From Ypsolopha sequella (lineage: Eukaryota; Arthropoda; Insecta; Lepidoptera; Ypsolophidae): a DNA stretch of 64,000 nt. Position numbers and translations under genes: made by a program. The DNA is taken from assembly GCA_934047225.1 (NCBI GenBank), contig OW203987.1:2135501-2199500 (forward strand), read 5' to 3'. The notes below the pieces were generated by a model that searched no databases, was not told the DNA's origin, and saw only the letters and a list, made by a program, of their open reading frames with translations. Positions 49,877 through 61,797 of this stretch are shown piece by piece; within the stretch, counting starts at the first letter, position 1; each line of letters opens with the position of its first letter.

Positions 49877-50400
49877 TTAATTTTGATCATTTGTAATGAT
49901 TTTTTTAACATTTGCAATTTTTTTCTTCAGTCGGTATATATTACCTTGTTTACTTTTGAAAGGTGGTATAGGTTTTTTTGAAACTAAGTCTAAACCTTGA
50001 TTTGTCATGTTAACTAATCCCCTTTTGTACACTCTTGGAGCCGGTTCTTTTCCCTGAGCAGCTTCGCGACAGGTTTTTTGGATATTAAAATCGATCACAT
50101 TTTGCGTTTCGTCTGGCTTACAAGCAAAATTGTGCGGTTTTTGTTTTGTAATGCTTCTTCGGTCCTGAAAGTAAAATCTCATACAACCAAATTTGCACTA
50201 AAATACTATGAATTACAATTTACCAACGATTACAAAATGAACACCACTTACCGAGTTTAGTGTAACGGATCCAACACATTTTAAACCAGCAGTTTTAAAT
50301 TCTTTGCAACGCCATAAACTTGTACCATTTTCGTATAAAACATGTTTTTAATACTGCCATCCCGATGATAATAGCACTTTTCCCCTACCCCTAGCAATTA
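49877..50400 (-). pseudogene. FLYWCH zinc-finger exons of a MULE-type transposase (copy 1)
   Basis: Exon one (about 50400-50252) reads GRGKVLLSSGWQY, a stop, KHVLYENGTSLWRCKEFK and GLKCVGSVTLNS, a FLYWCH finger ending at a GTAAGTGG donor. Exon two starts at 50166 after TTTTACTTTCAG and reads HNFACKPDETQNVIDFNIQK, then PRVYKRGLVNMTNQ and QGNIYRLKKK. The downstream catalytic domain is absent, and the mariner relic begins just past the end. A second, longer copy lies at 54287-55990. Confidence 0.7.
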
Positions 50401-50754
50401 TTTGCAAAATTGCACTCATTTTGTAAGCACAACGAGTGTTACGGTCTACGCGGATTCTAGGATTGAGTTGTAATTGTGGTAAGATTATTTACAAGTGACA
50501 TTACTTCAAACTAAAAAGTATTATGTACAAGTGACATTAAGTCAAACTAAAAAGAATATAAGGTAACATAGAAAAGAAAGTATTAATATCATTTCAACAA
50601 CTACACTCGTGTAGGTTCAATCAAAAAAGTATTTATCGTAATTAAGTGAAGTGAAAGAAATGAACTGACAAAGTTTTCAAAACTACCTTCTAATAAAATA
50701 ATTACTGATTAGTTTACCATCCGCTCTAAAGCCTTTCGACGAATAAAACCACTT

Positions 50755-50855
50755 ACGCGAAACACCGCCTTTACGCAAAATACCACTTACGCAAAATACC
50801 AATTACACCAACTTGGATTTAAGCAAAATACCAACTACGCTTAACACCAACTTTT
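50755..50855. repeat. short degenerate tandem repeat (CTTACGCAAAATACCA)
   Basis: CTTACGCAAAATACCA-like units of about 16 bases occur five to six times with decay. The copies near 50775 and 50790 are best preserved. Confidence 0.6.
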
Positions 50856-52160
50856 TAATAAATGACTGCCTTTCCACGCATTAGACAAATTTAATATTTT
50901 TATTATATAAAAATCAAGTCAATAAGTAATTATTAATCGTTTAATTTTTATTTTATTTAATAGATATGTTTTTTATTCTTAAAATCTTAAGTTTTCTTTG
51001 AGTTGGTCCATCACTGTTCAGTTTACCTATTCGCTAATTGAATTTATCTAGGTGTTAAAGTACCAGGACAACATAAATTTGTAAGAGGTAATATTTGTTA
51101 AAAATTACGCAAATATGGAACACGTAAAGTGGAACTAGTGACAACGAAGTTATCATTAGTACCATTATTTCAAATTCCATTCATAGTTGAACTAGTGTTG
51201 ATAAAAATTATCATTAGTTCCATCATGGTACAAATCATGGTACTAGTGTCAACGAACGTTTTTTTTTCAAGTAAAACACGTCGATATTTCTAAAATTACA
51301 AAATAAAAAAGGTTTTCTTTCCGCTTAAGACCTTTTAATTCTGAGATTATGGGAATTCAGGGCACTTATTTTTTTATAAATCATCACTCATCTATCATTT
51401 ATCAGAAATATAATAAATAAGTGCTGAGAGAGGAATAGTTATTTTTAAATTATTTATTTTTGGTTATTAGTCTGAAAGTTTGAAAAATAATACAAAAACC
51501 TTCGTAACTCGGAGACCATTCATTTTCGACACCTAGTTGATAGGACTTTATTCGTTGGAAATGATCTCTAGTATAACCCCTTTCAAGGAATAGGTCGAAT
51601 TACCAATCACTCTGTATATATATATACATTTTAAATTATTCAAATAAACAAATAAATAAGGCATTGTTTTAAAAAACACTTGTTTTATAAATTCCACCAA
51701 GTGCCAACAATCACTAGCATCTACTAAATAAATAAGGGTAAATAGTCGAAGAGTGTCTGCATCAAAGGTTGCTCAAAATTGATCAGCATTATGAATATTG
51801 ATGCGTGCATGTTTCAATTTTATAGCTCTAGGCAGTTCAATTTATCCAGAAGCTCGTGGACGATCATATTTATTAAAATTTACCTCAAGATACGAGTTAG
51901 CAACAAAGCTCCACCCACTGTCCCTTTCTTAAAAGTCATCGACTCTAGCCACAATTAAATTTCATTGAAATTGTAATTTTTGGTTTCTGACTCGTGGTCC
52001 CATCCATTCTGTCCCACCGTACCCGCTGTCCCACCAGTTTAAGGCTCGTGGGCCCATCACTTATTCCCACTGATAGCTACAACTGCATCATGAGGTCGTG
52101 ATCCCACTAAATAGTTCCCTAAGGAAGAATTATTCTTTCAATCAAACTTTTCATAGATTT

Positions 52161-52320
52161 TTTGACAGATGTCAAAACTGACAGGTGATAATATTTTCAC
52201 AGTTTTTTTGATAGATGTCAAAATTGACAGATGAAATATTTTTCGTTGATTTTTTGACGGATATCAAAACTGACAGGTGATAATATTTTCACAGTTTTTT
52301 TAACAGATGTCACAAAAATT
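52161..52320. repeat. 46-bp tandem repeat, about 3.3 copies
   Basis: Units start at 52161, 52207, 52253 and 52299 with TTTGACAGATGTCA variants and share TGACAGGTGATAATATTTTC. Each start holds the palindrome TGACA-GA-TGTCA. Confidence 0.8.
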
Positions 52321-52837
52321 TTAAAAGTCGGCATTCCGCGAAAGTTGGCATAAAGCGAAGAAACTCCATGATTTTGTCCCATTGAACAACATAGTACAAA
52401 AATGGTCTCACTAGTTCTATAATGGAACAAATCATAAGACTAGTGAGAATAATAAAGCGAAAAGGGAAACAAAATTAATTCTCAACATCATATACTCGTA
52501 TATATTAAAGTCTCTTTTCTTTACCAATAAACATAACTAAACTTTACTCTTAGCAACTGAACTTAGTAATAAATTATATTGAATGTATAGGTAAATTATA
52601 AAAATTATAATCTTAACAATAGTTACCTACTATTGAATTATAAAATAAGTAAATTATAGCAATTCATTCAAGAAATAACCTACACTCATTTCATTATTGA
52701 TAAGTCCCATTAGTGCTTCTAATATTATTTCGTCTGTAATCTTTTGTATGCTTCCTATTTCGTTTTCTTTAATATTTTCGTTTGAAATTTCTTTGAGTAT
52801 ATTAAGAAATAGTAAGTAGTAAGAGTAATTAAAGACT

Positions 52838-53718
52838 TAACTAAGATAGTACTATTCGCAGACGACACGTCACTTATTTTTAAAGTTAATAGGCGTAAAG
52901 ATATCCTTGACGACGCGAATACAACTTTATCGCTGGTGCTTGATTGGTTTACTGTAAATAATTTAGTTTTAAACGCAAAAAAGACAAAATGTATAAAATT
53001 CACGTTACCAAATGTTATTCAAGTGGATTGTAATTTGCTTTTGCAGGGGTCCAAGCTGGAGTTCGTTCACGAAACTAAGTTTTTGGGCATTACGGTAGAC
53101 TCTCGTCTTCAGTGGGGTCCCCACATAGAAAACCTATGTGGTAGACTTAGTTCGGCCGCATACGCTGTTAGACGCATAAGGCAAATTACTGATGTAGATA
53201 CTGCTAGACTAGTCTATTTTAGTTACTTTCACAGCATTATGTCATACGGCATGCTGTTATGGGGTCGAGCTGCGGATACAGACGCAGTCTTTGTTTTGCA
53301 GAAGAGAGCAATTCGGGCTATTTATAATATGAAGCACCGGGATTCATTTAGAGAAAAGTTCAAAGAAATTAATATACTAACGGTTCCTTGTGAATATATT
53401 TACCAGGTCCTTAGATATGTTAGAAAAAATGTTGAGTCTCTCCCGAGGCTTGGTGAGCAACATTGTAAGGAAACCAGAAATAAGTATAAACTGGCTTTTC
53501 CAAAAATCAGACTCGCCAAAGTGAGTACCTCTTTCGTAGGACATGGTATAAGATTTTACAATAAACTTCCAAAAGAGGTCCTTACTTTGTCAGAGAATAA
53601 GTTTAAACAGTATATTAAGCAGGGCCTACTGAAAAAGGCATATTATAAAATAAATGAATATTTGGATGATGGTGAAGCATGGTGTTATAGTGATACTGAT
53701 TTTGATGATAGTAGGTAA
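52838..53718 (+). pseudogene. non-LTR retrotransposon RT, 5'-truncated C-terminal part
   Basis: The sequence opens just before the RT active site (IVLFADDTSLIFKVNRR). It runs as a clean frame with LDWFTVNNLVLNAKKTKCIK, ETKFLGITVDSRLQWGPHIE, FHSIMSYGMLLWG and LQKRAIRAIYNMKHRDS to a stop at 53716. The endonuclease and N-terminal RT are missing, consistent with 5' truncation during insertion. A 3' UTR of about 0.5 kb ending near 54245 (AATTAAATAAACATTTAATC) follows. The C-terminal half has no stops, so this is a fairly young copy. Confidence 0.88.
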
Positions 53719-54286
53719 TAATTTAATTAATTAATATAATTTCCTAACTTTTGATTCCTCTTAAGAGTTAACATTAATTAATTACAGACTGTAAAAGGAA
53801 ATAGACTATATGAGACAGGTAGGCAAAGATATATATATTTTTCTTTTTTCATTAACCTGAATTCCTGCTGTCTTGTATTTTCTTATCCCTTGGTTAAAGT
53901 AGATATAAGTAATTCAATGTATAGTTTAAGTTTATGTTAAAAAAAAGACATGATCTTGCCAAGTTTCTTGCCCGTTCTTCTTAGCAAGACTAATCGAATG
54001 GGCGGAGGTAGGCATGTATTTATATACGTAACCTATTACTATGTAGTATATAGGATGGGATTTGGTCGGCCGCCTGGATTCGTGCTGGGGGCTCGGTTGG
54101 TGATCATTGAACCTTGTTCCTGGTCCCTGGCCGGGTCTCCGCTATGGGTTCGGGCGGTTGATTGGATTTCACCTTGTATAATAATATTTTACCTATAATT
54201 TTAATTGTATATATATTGCTACATAAATTAAATAAACATTTAATCTAAGTAGTTCATGTACATTTATTATTTTATTACATATATTT
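53719..54286 (+). other. 3' UTR of the preceding non-LTR element
   Basis: No gene is seen. A candidate polyadenylation signal AATAAAC lies at about 54231. The element end is not marked by an obvious poly(A) tail. Confidence 0.5.
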
Positions 54287-55990
54287 TTATAAGATTAAAA
54301 TTTGACTTGTGAAACGTGTATTATATATACCTACTTTGCAAAATAAACTTTTTGAATTTTGAATTTGAATTTCAAATATAAGAAATTTCAAATTATAGTT
54401 TTTATTTATTAATTTATCAAGTTTTGAATTCCATCCTTCGCATACATTGTTTGTACGATGTCTTTCATTTGCTAGTGACCACTCCATAATGAATTCCTCA
54501 GTTTTAAAAAAATAACCCTCTATATATTCATAAACTTATTGATTTTGGTATTTTCCAACTGTAGACTCTTCTGTTTAATGAATTTATAACCATCTTCTAT
54601 CTTATCGTTGATACATTTTTCATCTCAGATTTAATTTTTTGTATGTTCTATAAATAGTTTGCTTGTAGTGAAAAAAGCATCTTTTAACAATAATGTCTGG
54701 GAATATTTTCTTTAAGGCGTTAGTAGTTGCGATCTCAAAGTCGACATGATTTTTTTTCGGATTCCATTGTGAAGCTCTGGTCTTTATCATATCAAATAAG
54801 GCAAAGTATGATTTTTCATTTTTGTTACTCATCAGAGCAAAAAATAATGGAACAACTTTCGTTGTTGCGGTAGTGCTGCCTACGTCTCCATGTATAACTA
54901 GCAACTGATTTGAAATTTGATAGAAACTTCAACATCACGGATATCGTTCTAAATTAACTTACTCGCTTGAAGTTCTTGGTTTCTTTTGCTGTATAGTACA
55001 CATTTCGTATTATCAAAGGTAGGTGACAAAGTTAAGGCCTTCGTTTAACAAAGGATCAATATTTTTCTTAAAAATTTTGAACGTTTCCGCTTGCTCCTAC
55101 TTGGTTCTCCTACTGGTAGGAGCACGAGGACCAATATGTCCTTATGCTCCTACCGGTAAGACCATACGGATAAGCATATCCTCGTACTCCTACTAATGGA
55201 CAGTCACGTGGATTTAACCCTTCCTTCCTCGTGGTCAAACTTAGTAGTCAAACTGATTTGACCACGAGGAATTTTAACATTCTTCGCGGTCAAACTATCA
55301 AATTTATTAAAAAATTACACCCTGTGTGATAGTCTTGAAATAAAATTGTACAGTTATGGCCAAAAGTTTTGTTTAACGTAATTTATTCAAAAAGTAACCT
55401 ACACCTATATCGCCATGTATAAATTCCATTTGACACTTTATTATGAATTCGTCTCGGAATATTTGTTCTTGGCGTCGAGGAGATGGTTTTGGATCAGTAT
55501 TTTCTTTTTTCAATAAAGTTGCCAGTAACCAACTCTGAAATTGTGATCTCAGTGTCTTTTACTTCATGCCTTAATTCATCAACGGCAATATCAATCTCAT
55601 TCTTATAGTTATCAGCGGCACATAAGTGATTAGTACATTTCTCTATATTGCCATCCTGAAAAGAGAAAAAAAATAGTGTTAAATAAATTCTGGGGAGCCT
55701 TGGGGTAGTTTAGTTACTACTTTTTTTGTAGATAAAATCTGTTAATTATAATTACAAGTAAAAGAAGACATCTCCCCCAATTCGTCATCAGCTCTCTAGC
55801 TACACTTCGCATAAGGAAAACGCAAGTCCCACGGGCAGCGTGCCTCGTGAAACAACACTCAAAGATTGTGTAATTTTTTTACCTTCAGAGTAATAGACCC
55901 CCGACACTGTTCTTTTTTAAGACGACTGCAAGTCCAGAAAGTGGATCCATTTTTGTACGTCCGCAATTTATAGTACTGCCGCCAACTGAA
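54287..55990 (-). pseudogene. FLYWCH plus MULE transposase relic (copy 2)
   Basis: Exon one (about 55990-55882) reads YKNGSTFWTCSRLKKEQCRG and SITLK, then a GTAAAAAA donor: a FLYWCH finger. Exon two follows TTTTTTCTCTTTTCAG near 55657 and reads CTNHLCAADNYKNEIDIAVD, with ISELVTGNFIEKRK. At 54904-54620 the MULE core reads LVIHGDVGSTTATTKVVPLF, FALMSNKNEKSYFALFDMI and HVDFEIATTNALKKIFPDII, then KRCFFHYKQTIYR, including the C-x..H block. At 54487 comes the C-terminal NERHRTNNVCEGWNSKLDKL. The order and spacing fit one spliced, decayed gene. Stops and gaps lie between the pieces. Confidence 0.8.
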
Positions 55991-57987
55991 TAACAATACC
56001 GTTCCTCTTATACGCTTTATTTAAGGCGATATGCAAAAAAATTATGAGAGCTTGAAGGGCGTGGTTTAGCCGTAGACGCGGGGAGCGCCCCGATTTAAAC
56101 ATCGTGAGAGCACGCCGCGTGGCAACGATCTTGCTAGCGTTTTGAAGTTTTAGAAAAGAGGAGTCATGGAGTCGTTCAAAATAAAATAGTGTTGGTTACT
56201 TTTTATCTGTGTTATGTTTATACTAGTCAGTTGTAAGGCACCCATTGAAGCTTTTACGGATGTAAATGATTTTACTTATGTTAAATAAATATTTTTTGGC
56301 TTTGACTATGTATGTAGGTAAACTAGTGTACACGAATTTATGTCTACTTATGTATTAGCCGTGATTGGAATAATCCTATACTTAGAACAAATTCACAAAA
56401 TAAAAATTTCCATACGAGTACATTTTTTATATATTTAACTATCCAGAATTTTATCCGGGATATCATTTTGGGGCACAAATATAATAAAAACTACGAAGTA
56501 GGTATATTCAGTTATTTGTATTCAATCATCCATTTATTTCTATTTAGAGTTTACAAAATACCATTTCACGCCTTGTCGCACTATCCTTGAAGACGCGGCC
56601 AGACAGTAAAGAAAGGAAAATAAAATAAAATAAGCAATAGTAAACTTCATGAATATAATTATAAATTTAGTATAATGGTGGGTTCGTAATAAAATCCCTA
56701 CACACAGTCAGACTATTCTTTTTTCAAAAACGGATAAGCACTCCCCTTTGGTAGACTGCAGGTTGGAGTTCCAATAGCGTGGTCCGTGTGGCGTCGATAT
56801 CTTGTAGCGAAGATAGATTGTAAAGGCCAGGGTTCTTAGTCGGCAAACAGGACAGTTGAATTCAGGCTTTTTGGCCCAGACGGTGGACCCTGGAATGGAA
56901 ATCGAACGCATTAGACCACAGCTATTGGTGTGCTTCCACGCACCGCCACAATACCTACAGAGAGAACCTATCCTAGATTGATTGTGGCGGTGATAAAAAA
57001 AATCAGAAACGGATTTACAGAACATAGAAAACTAAGTGAAATAAAAATTACTACAATCTAGCTGCAGCATACCGACTCGGTACTAATTTAAGAAAATGAT
57101 TAGCACATTAGCAATTAATGTTTTTTTCATGTATTTAAAAGGAACAAAATGATGACGCAATAATGATGCAGCAAAGTGTACGCCGCCATTTTGAAGCTAC
57201 GCCGGCTGCATGATGATGGTAACTACGATCGTCGCAAAAGCTTATGTATAAGCAAGCAAGGCTACATCAGCAATACTTTTACATACTCGTATCAGAGATA
57301 ACTAACTGATTTATACCTAAAATAATAACTACTTTTCTAGGTGCTAAACAATCTGTTCAAACTTACCCGAAAGTGGGGGAAAGACACTGCACACAACTAT
57401 TTACTTAAAATAATGAAAACCATTAATAAGTTAACGTAAATAAATATACCTCCGTTCGTAGCGGAGCGAAAAAATACTACGGTGCCGCGGAAAAGGGCAC
57501 GTACACCTCCTCTAATAGTTCGAGCTGGAATGACCGGTCATCGGTGTTAGAGTGGGAGCCGAGCGATAACAATGGGCAAATACTCTGGTGGTGCTGTAGT
57601 CGCCGTCGATGTTTGTCAATGTTATCGAACGTCGATAATTCACTTTAACAAATCATCTTTTTTTATTTTATAAACGTACATTTATATATGTTTGAAGTAA
57701 ATAACGCTACAGCCTTGGGAAAAGTAGGAATTTAGGAAAAATATCGTAGGGATGAATATTTCAGACCATTAAATTTTTTTTACATAACTTTGTTTATTAA
57801 ACAGTGAGGTGACACTTATTCATACATCCAAATTTATACTGAAAATTCGGTATAAAAGTTCGATGACCCTTTTTCTGGAAATTCTAAATTTATTATTTTC
57901 TTTTCCTCTATAAACGCAAGCCAAACCCTGAGTCAATACAACGGAGGCTCAAAATTTTGTTTTCAGAAATTTGAAAAGTGTTACTAT
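55991..57987. other. no gene supported; mixed AT-rich and GC-rich DNA
   Basis: GC-richer spots occur at 56045-56130 and 57430-57620. The latter contains GTTATCGAACGTCGATAA, a short palindrome. A 105-codon minus frame (56708-57025) is cysteine-containing but matches nothing I know. Confidence 0.4.
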
Positions 57988-58356
57988 TTGCAAATTTCGC
58001 AAAATAAAATGTTGACCTCGTATAGTAATTACCTCTCGTGTGAGCTTGCGTTTGTAGGGTATACGAAAAAAATATTTACTTACTCGTATTTCACAAACTG
58101 TGACCCAGTGAATCTTCATACTGAGCACTTATCGAGTCTTCAGTATGAATTTGGCTCTATAAATAAAACTCAGTTTGCATACTATATTCTAAAGTTGTTC
58201 CAATGTTTATGTTCTAAAGTTGATAAAAAACGAGAGGATGTTATAATTATATTTACTGCTCTTTATCCGTTTAATTTTAAAAACATTGATCGGGCGGTAA
58301 AAATCATAAGGACTAAAGTAGTCGTAAATCAAATTTACAACAACTTAGGTTCTTAA
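57988..58356 (+). CDS. uncharacterised 122-codon open frame
   Basis: From ATG 57988 (or ATG 58009) the frame reads MLTSYSNYLSCELAFVGYTK, then YSYFTNCDPVNLHTEHLSSL, QFAYYILKLFQCLCSKVDKK and NIDRAVKIIRTKVVVNQIYN. It has amphipathic helical stretches and five cysteines, with no domain I recognise. An open frame of this length is modestly unusual in such AT-rich DNA. It could be a fragment of a mobile-element protein or chance. Confidence 0.25.
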   Translation: MQISQNKMLTSYSNYLSCELAFVGYTKKIFTYSYFTNCDPVNLHTEHLSSLQYEFGSINKTQFAYYILKLFQCLCSKVDKKREDVIIIFTALYPFNFKNIDRAVKIIRTKVVVNQIYNNLGS

Positions 58357-59103
58357 CATTTTTGTAGAAAAGTTGAAAACAACGGAGTAATTGAGCAAAA
58401 ACAATCCCCATTTAAAATCAAAATGGTGGCTGAAGCAACAACTACTTAGTTACCTTTTTCGTAGTTTTTCATTAAATTTGTGCCCAATGTAGTAAAATAA
58501 AAATCTGGATTGAAAAATGAAATGCAAATTTAGCCGTATGGAAATGGAAGTTCTCATTTCATAATTATTTTCCAAGAAGTTTAGGTAAGTCTTCCTATTC
58601 CGATCACTAATGAGTTTTCTTTAATAATCCGGGGCAACTGAAAGAAAATTTGCTTTATAGATAAGCTCGCCCATGTATATGCTTATGTTATGTGTTTATT
58701 ATATGTCTCGTTAAATTTAGTTGATTAATCATTATAATAGAGTCTCATCATTATATAGAGTCTCTTAACAAAGTTACATTTTCCATAAAATAAAACTTCC
58801 AAGTGTATAGTAAAATACTTTTCAATGCATGTGCTCGTAAAGGCCCACTTTTTTAGCATCAAAACCGAACAGAAAGTCGATTATTTTGCCCTAGGGCTTT
58901 ATTATTATAATTTTTTTTTAATTTGTTTGCAATGGTTGGCTAACCTGCAGCCTTTCTTGTGTACCATAGATGTTATACTTTTTTTTCCACTGTTTAACGG
59001 CTCTGGATACAATCCTTTTGAGCCAATCATAATTTAAAGTTCACAAGATTATATTTGTTTTCATTTCCTCACACTATGCATTGAAAAACGTAGTATGATA
59101 CAC
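58357..59103. other. AT-rich, no gene supported
   Basis: Only short open frames without motifs are present on either strand. Confidence 0.5.
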
Positions 59104-59194
59104 GGGCGTAAAAGCAATAAATTACTCGGTTACGTTTAAAACACTCGATACGCTCGTGTTTTAAATCGTCCTCGTAATTTATTCCTTTGCGCCC
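59104..59194. repeat. 91-bp hairpin (MITE remnant)
   Basis: GGGCGTAAAAGCAATAAATTAC pairs with GTAATTTATTCCTTTGCGCCC, with small mismatches. Inside, GTTTAAAACACTCGAT faces CTCGTGTTTTAAAT, so almost the whole unit folds back on itself. Confidence 0.7.
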
Positions 59195-59216
59195 TTGTAA
59201 CATAAACTACTATTAT

Positions 59217-60245
59217 TTAAAAGTTATCTAAATCAATTTCAATTTCTTTTTCTAATAAGTATTCATATTCTAAATTTTTAGCCTCCGTTATTATTTGTTT
59301 ATCAGAATGACATTCAATATTCTCTTTGCCTCTCTTTTTATTGATGACATATTCTGGGTCACGAATTACTTGGTATCTCGTGTGCCGTGGATCCACCAGT
59401 TCTGGTAAATAATTAAATAAAATACTTTATATTATAAAATTGAACAGTTTAAGATACATTTCAGGTCCGATCTGGACCCGGCATCAGTTAATTATACTCT
59501 TTATGTATATAAAAAGCTTTTGAAAGGTGAATATATTTTATACAATTTTTAATCGCAGAAGCGATATTATCTATTTAACATAAAAGGAGAAATATAAAAA
59601 TAATTAAGATAATTATATTTACAGAGATATACAAATTGATCTACGGTTTGAAACTTACAGTGAAATTATAACAATTCAGTTTTGATTTGTAATAAAACGC
59701 AGGTGATTCGCCTACGGGTACTGGCATCGCTGCTTGGAAGTCGTAGATATCAACTGTATCATTATTTGTCTCTTAACAAATCTTGGTGTCTTTCCTTTTT
59801 TCAGCACGACACAGTCTTTATTCATTTCGGTGCTGTTCGTATGGTCCAGTCAATTTTTCCTTATCCTCACCTAGAGCATTTTTGTAAAACTCGCAAAAGT
59901 CGCATTGATCCTTTTTTGTTCAATATTGAAAATTTTGGCATAAATGTCGTAGCTAGCTACATTTTATTAAGTAATTTGCATTGTGCTTCATATTTACGAT
60001 GCATTTCTGCCACCGTTAGACCATCTTTTATGAACTCTCGAGAGGTACTAGACCTCATGTAGTGACTCTCAATTCTTTCTATAGATTGTATGTGATTACG
60101 GACAGAGTCCAAAACTTCTGGATCTGTCTTGTTATGGTTAACTTTAATCGTCTTTATGGTCGTGTTTACCTCTGTTGTTAGATGGTGTGAATCAGGATCA
60201 GATAATTTTGCTTCGATAACAGTGCGTAGATAACGCAGACAAATT
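59217..60245 (-). pseudogene. second unnamed DDE-like repeat protein, two exons, broken
   Basis: Exon one (60245-59659) reads RYLRTVIEAKLSDPDSHHLT, VLDSVRNHIQSIERIESHYM, REFIKDGLTVAEMHRKYEAQ, IFNIEQKRI (shifted frame), KDQCDFCEFYKNALGEDKEK, two stops, then VDIYDFQAAMPVPVGESPAF and YYKSKLNCYNFT, ending at a GTAAGTTT donor. The last exon (59401-59217, acceptor TTATTTACCAG) reads ELVDPRHTRYQVIRDPEYVI and LLEKEIEIDLDNF. I recall this layout (K-x-D-x-C-x2-C, then YDLQAV..P.G..SAFYYKSKLN) from unannotated multi-copy insect proteins with a DDE-like core. That core is missing here. Confidence 0.6.
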
Positions 60246-61490
60246 CAGGTATCCTCAATATGTTCAGTAAAAATGTCTTACATACTCAGATACTTTGTGC
60301 TTTTACAAGCTAGAAATGGACGCGCCTTACTTACTACTAACTTACTTAGTACTAAAGTCAGTCTGCCGATTTTCGCGGGAGGTAAGGTAAACACGCACAG
60401 CACACATTCACTCACTCACGCACACTCTTGCGGAAATTTTTGATGTCTCCATGAGCGCACACTAAATGAAAAGCTGTAACACAAACACAAAACGAGCACA
60501 CAAGCAAATTATTACTGTGTCTACGCCATTGTTCAACAGCACACTAGCGCAAAAACTAGTGATGGGGTTGTGTAAAGACCGATTAAATTAATGACATGTT
60601 AGGAAATAATAAAATCGGTAATTATTGTAACTATTGTAAGAGGCCTATGAAATAATAAATGTTTAACTTTACCAATTAATTTCATTGGACAGTGATTGAT
60701 TTGTAAGTATGCAAGTTCTTGCCGCGCGACAAGTTTTTTGAAAACAAACTCATTTCATTAGTTTTTTACCCGGCTGCGCCAGAAGGAACGTAATGTTTTT
60801 GAGTGTATGTATATTTCTTTGGCACATTCTGTAGCCTAAACGGCTTGATGACATTTAGCTTGAGATGAGAGGTGACGTTAGATTCGTCTTAATTGTGAGA
60901 GTGACACTGGGTATACCAAAATTATAAAATTTAAAATGGCCGATTTTTGGCGCCATATCACGTCTTCAAAATCTTTTTTTCCTCAATGGGTATCAAAATA
61001 AAGAGGTTAAGAACTAAAACAAATAAAATATTTAAAAAAAACGAAAATTCAATATTTTTTTTTGTTTTGAATGATCATGATTGACAATATTCAGAAATGC
61101 ATCGGAGCCATCAAGTATTTACAATACGTTCTTTCTCCAATGACTAGCCTGTGACCTATATGTAAGGTGAAATTTAATCAACTGCCAGAATTTATACTGG
61201 ACACTCGGTTAGTGATTAAGAAAATATTCTAAATTCGACTGAAAACCTGAACCTTGGCGAACGCGTTGAACATTTCCTCCATTCTCAGCACACTGTCACT
61301 TACTACCGTGTTTACCTCACTGTCACTCGGTTGACCACTCTTACGACGACCCGATTTCTTTATTTTGAAAATGTTTATAGCAAATAGTCACGAAAAACCA
61401 CAGTCCACCCACAACACACGATACGACCCACAACCGTTGCGGGCGCGGGAGAGGTAAAAACACCCGCGCGACGCGTGAGACTTTATCGTA
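60246..61490. other. no gene; contains a probable lepidopteran interspersed repeat at about 60775-60950
   Basis: The stretch from ACCCGGCTGCGCCAGAAGGA through TTTTTGAGTGTATGTATAT, TAGCCTAAACGGCTTGATGA and GATTCGTCTTAATTGTGAGA resembles a common moth interspersed repeat I recall. The rest is AT-rich with no motif. Confidence 0.5.
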
Positions 61491-61797
61491 ATGTATCAAA
61501 TGCCGGGAGTCCGTGTCGTGGATATCTTGCCACTCGTTGTGCGCCACGTGTAATGTATCAAATGCCAGGAGTCCGTGTCGTGGATATCTTGCTACTCGTT
61601 GTGCGCCACGTGTAATGTATCAAATTCCGGGAGTCAGTGTCGTGGATATCTTGCCACTCGTTGTGCGCCACGTGTAATGTATCAAATGCCGGGAGTCAGT
61701 GTCGTGGATATCTTGCCACTCGTTGTGCGCCACGTGTAATGTATTAAATGCCGGGAATCCGTGTAGTGGATATCTTGCCACTCGTGCGCCACGTGTA
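61491..61797. repeat. 62-bp minisatellite, 5 copies
   Basis: Units start at 61491, 61553, 61615, 61677 and 61739 (ATGTATCAAATGCCGGGAGT), and each has GTGGATATCTTGCCACTCG and ends GCGCCACGTGTA. Copies differ at one to four positions, and the last is 3 bases shorter. Every unit carries a CACGTG E-box and a GATATC. Open frames across it are by-products, because 62 is not a multiple of three. Confidence 0.95.

Larger units (their letters stand above)
50401..52837. other. AT-rich region, no gene; short tandem repeats
   Basis: No protein motif was found. Local structure includes the ACGCAAAATACCA repeat (50755-50855), repeated ACTAGTG/CATTAGT motifs at 51130-51250 with a related inverted set near 52407-52445, and the 46-bp array at 52161. 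Confidence 0.5.

Noticed and set aside
56708..57025. 105-codon minus frame with C-x2-C pairs (CRYCGGAWKHTNSC)
   Set aside because: It resembles a zinc finger only loosely, there is no second matching module or family resemblance, and composition can explain it.
57600..57645. Possible host promoter with TTATCGAACGTCGATAA
   Set aside because: It only partly resembles the TATCGATA element of insect promoters and no gene follows.
61491..61797. CRISPR-like regular repeats
   Set aside because: The units are contiguous 62-mers without unique spacers in a eukaryotic genome, so this is a minisatellite.
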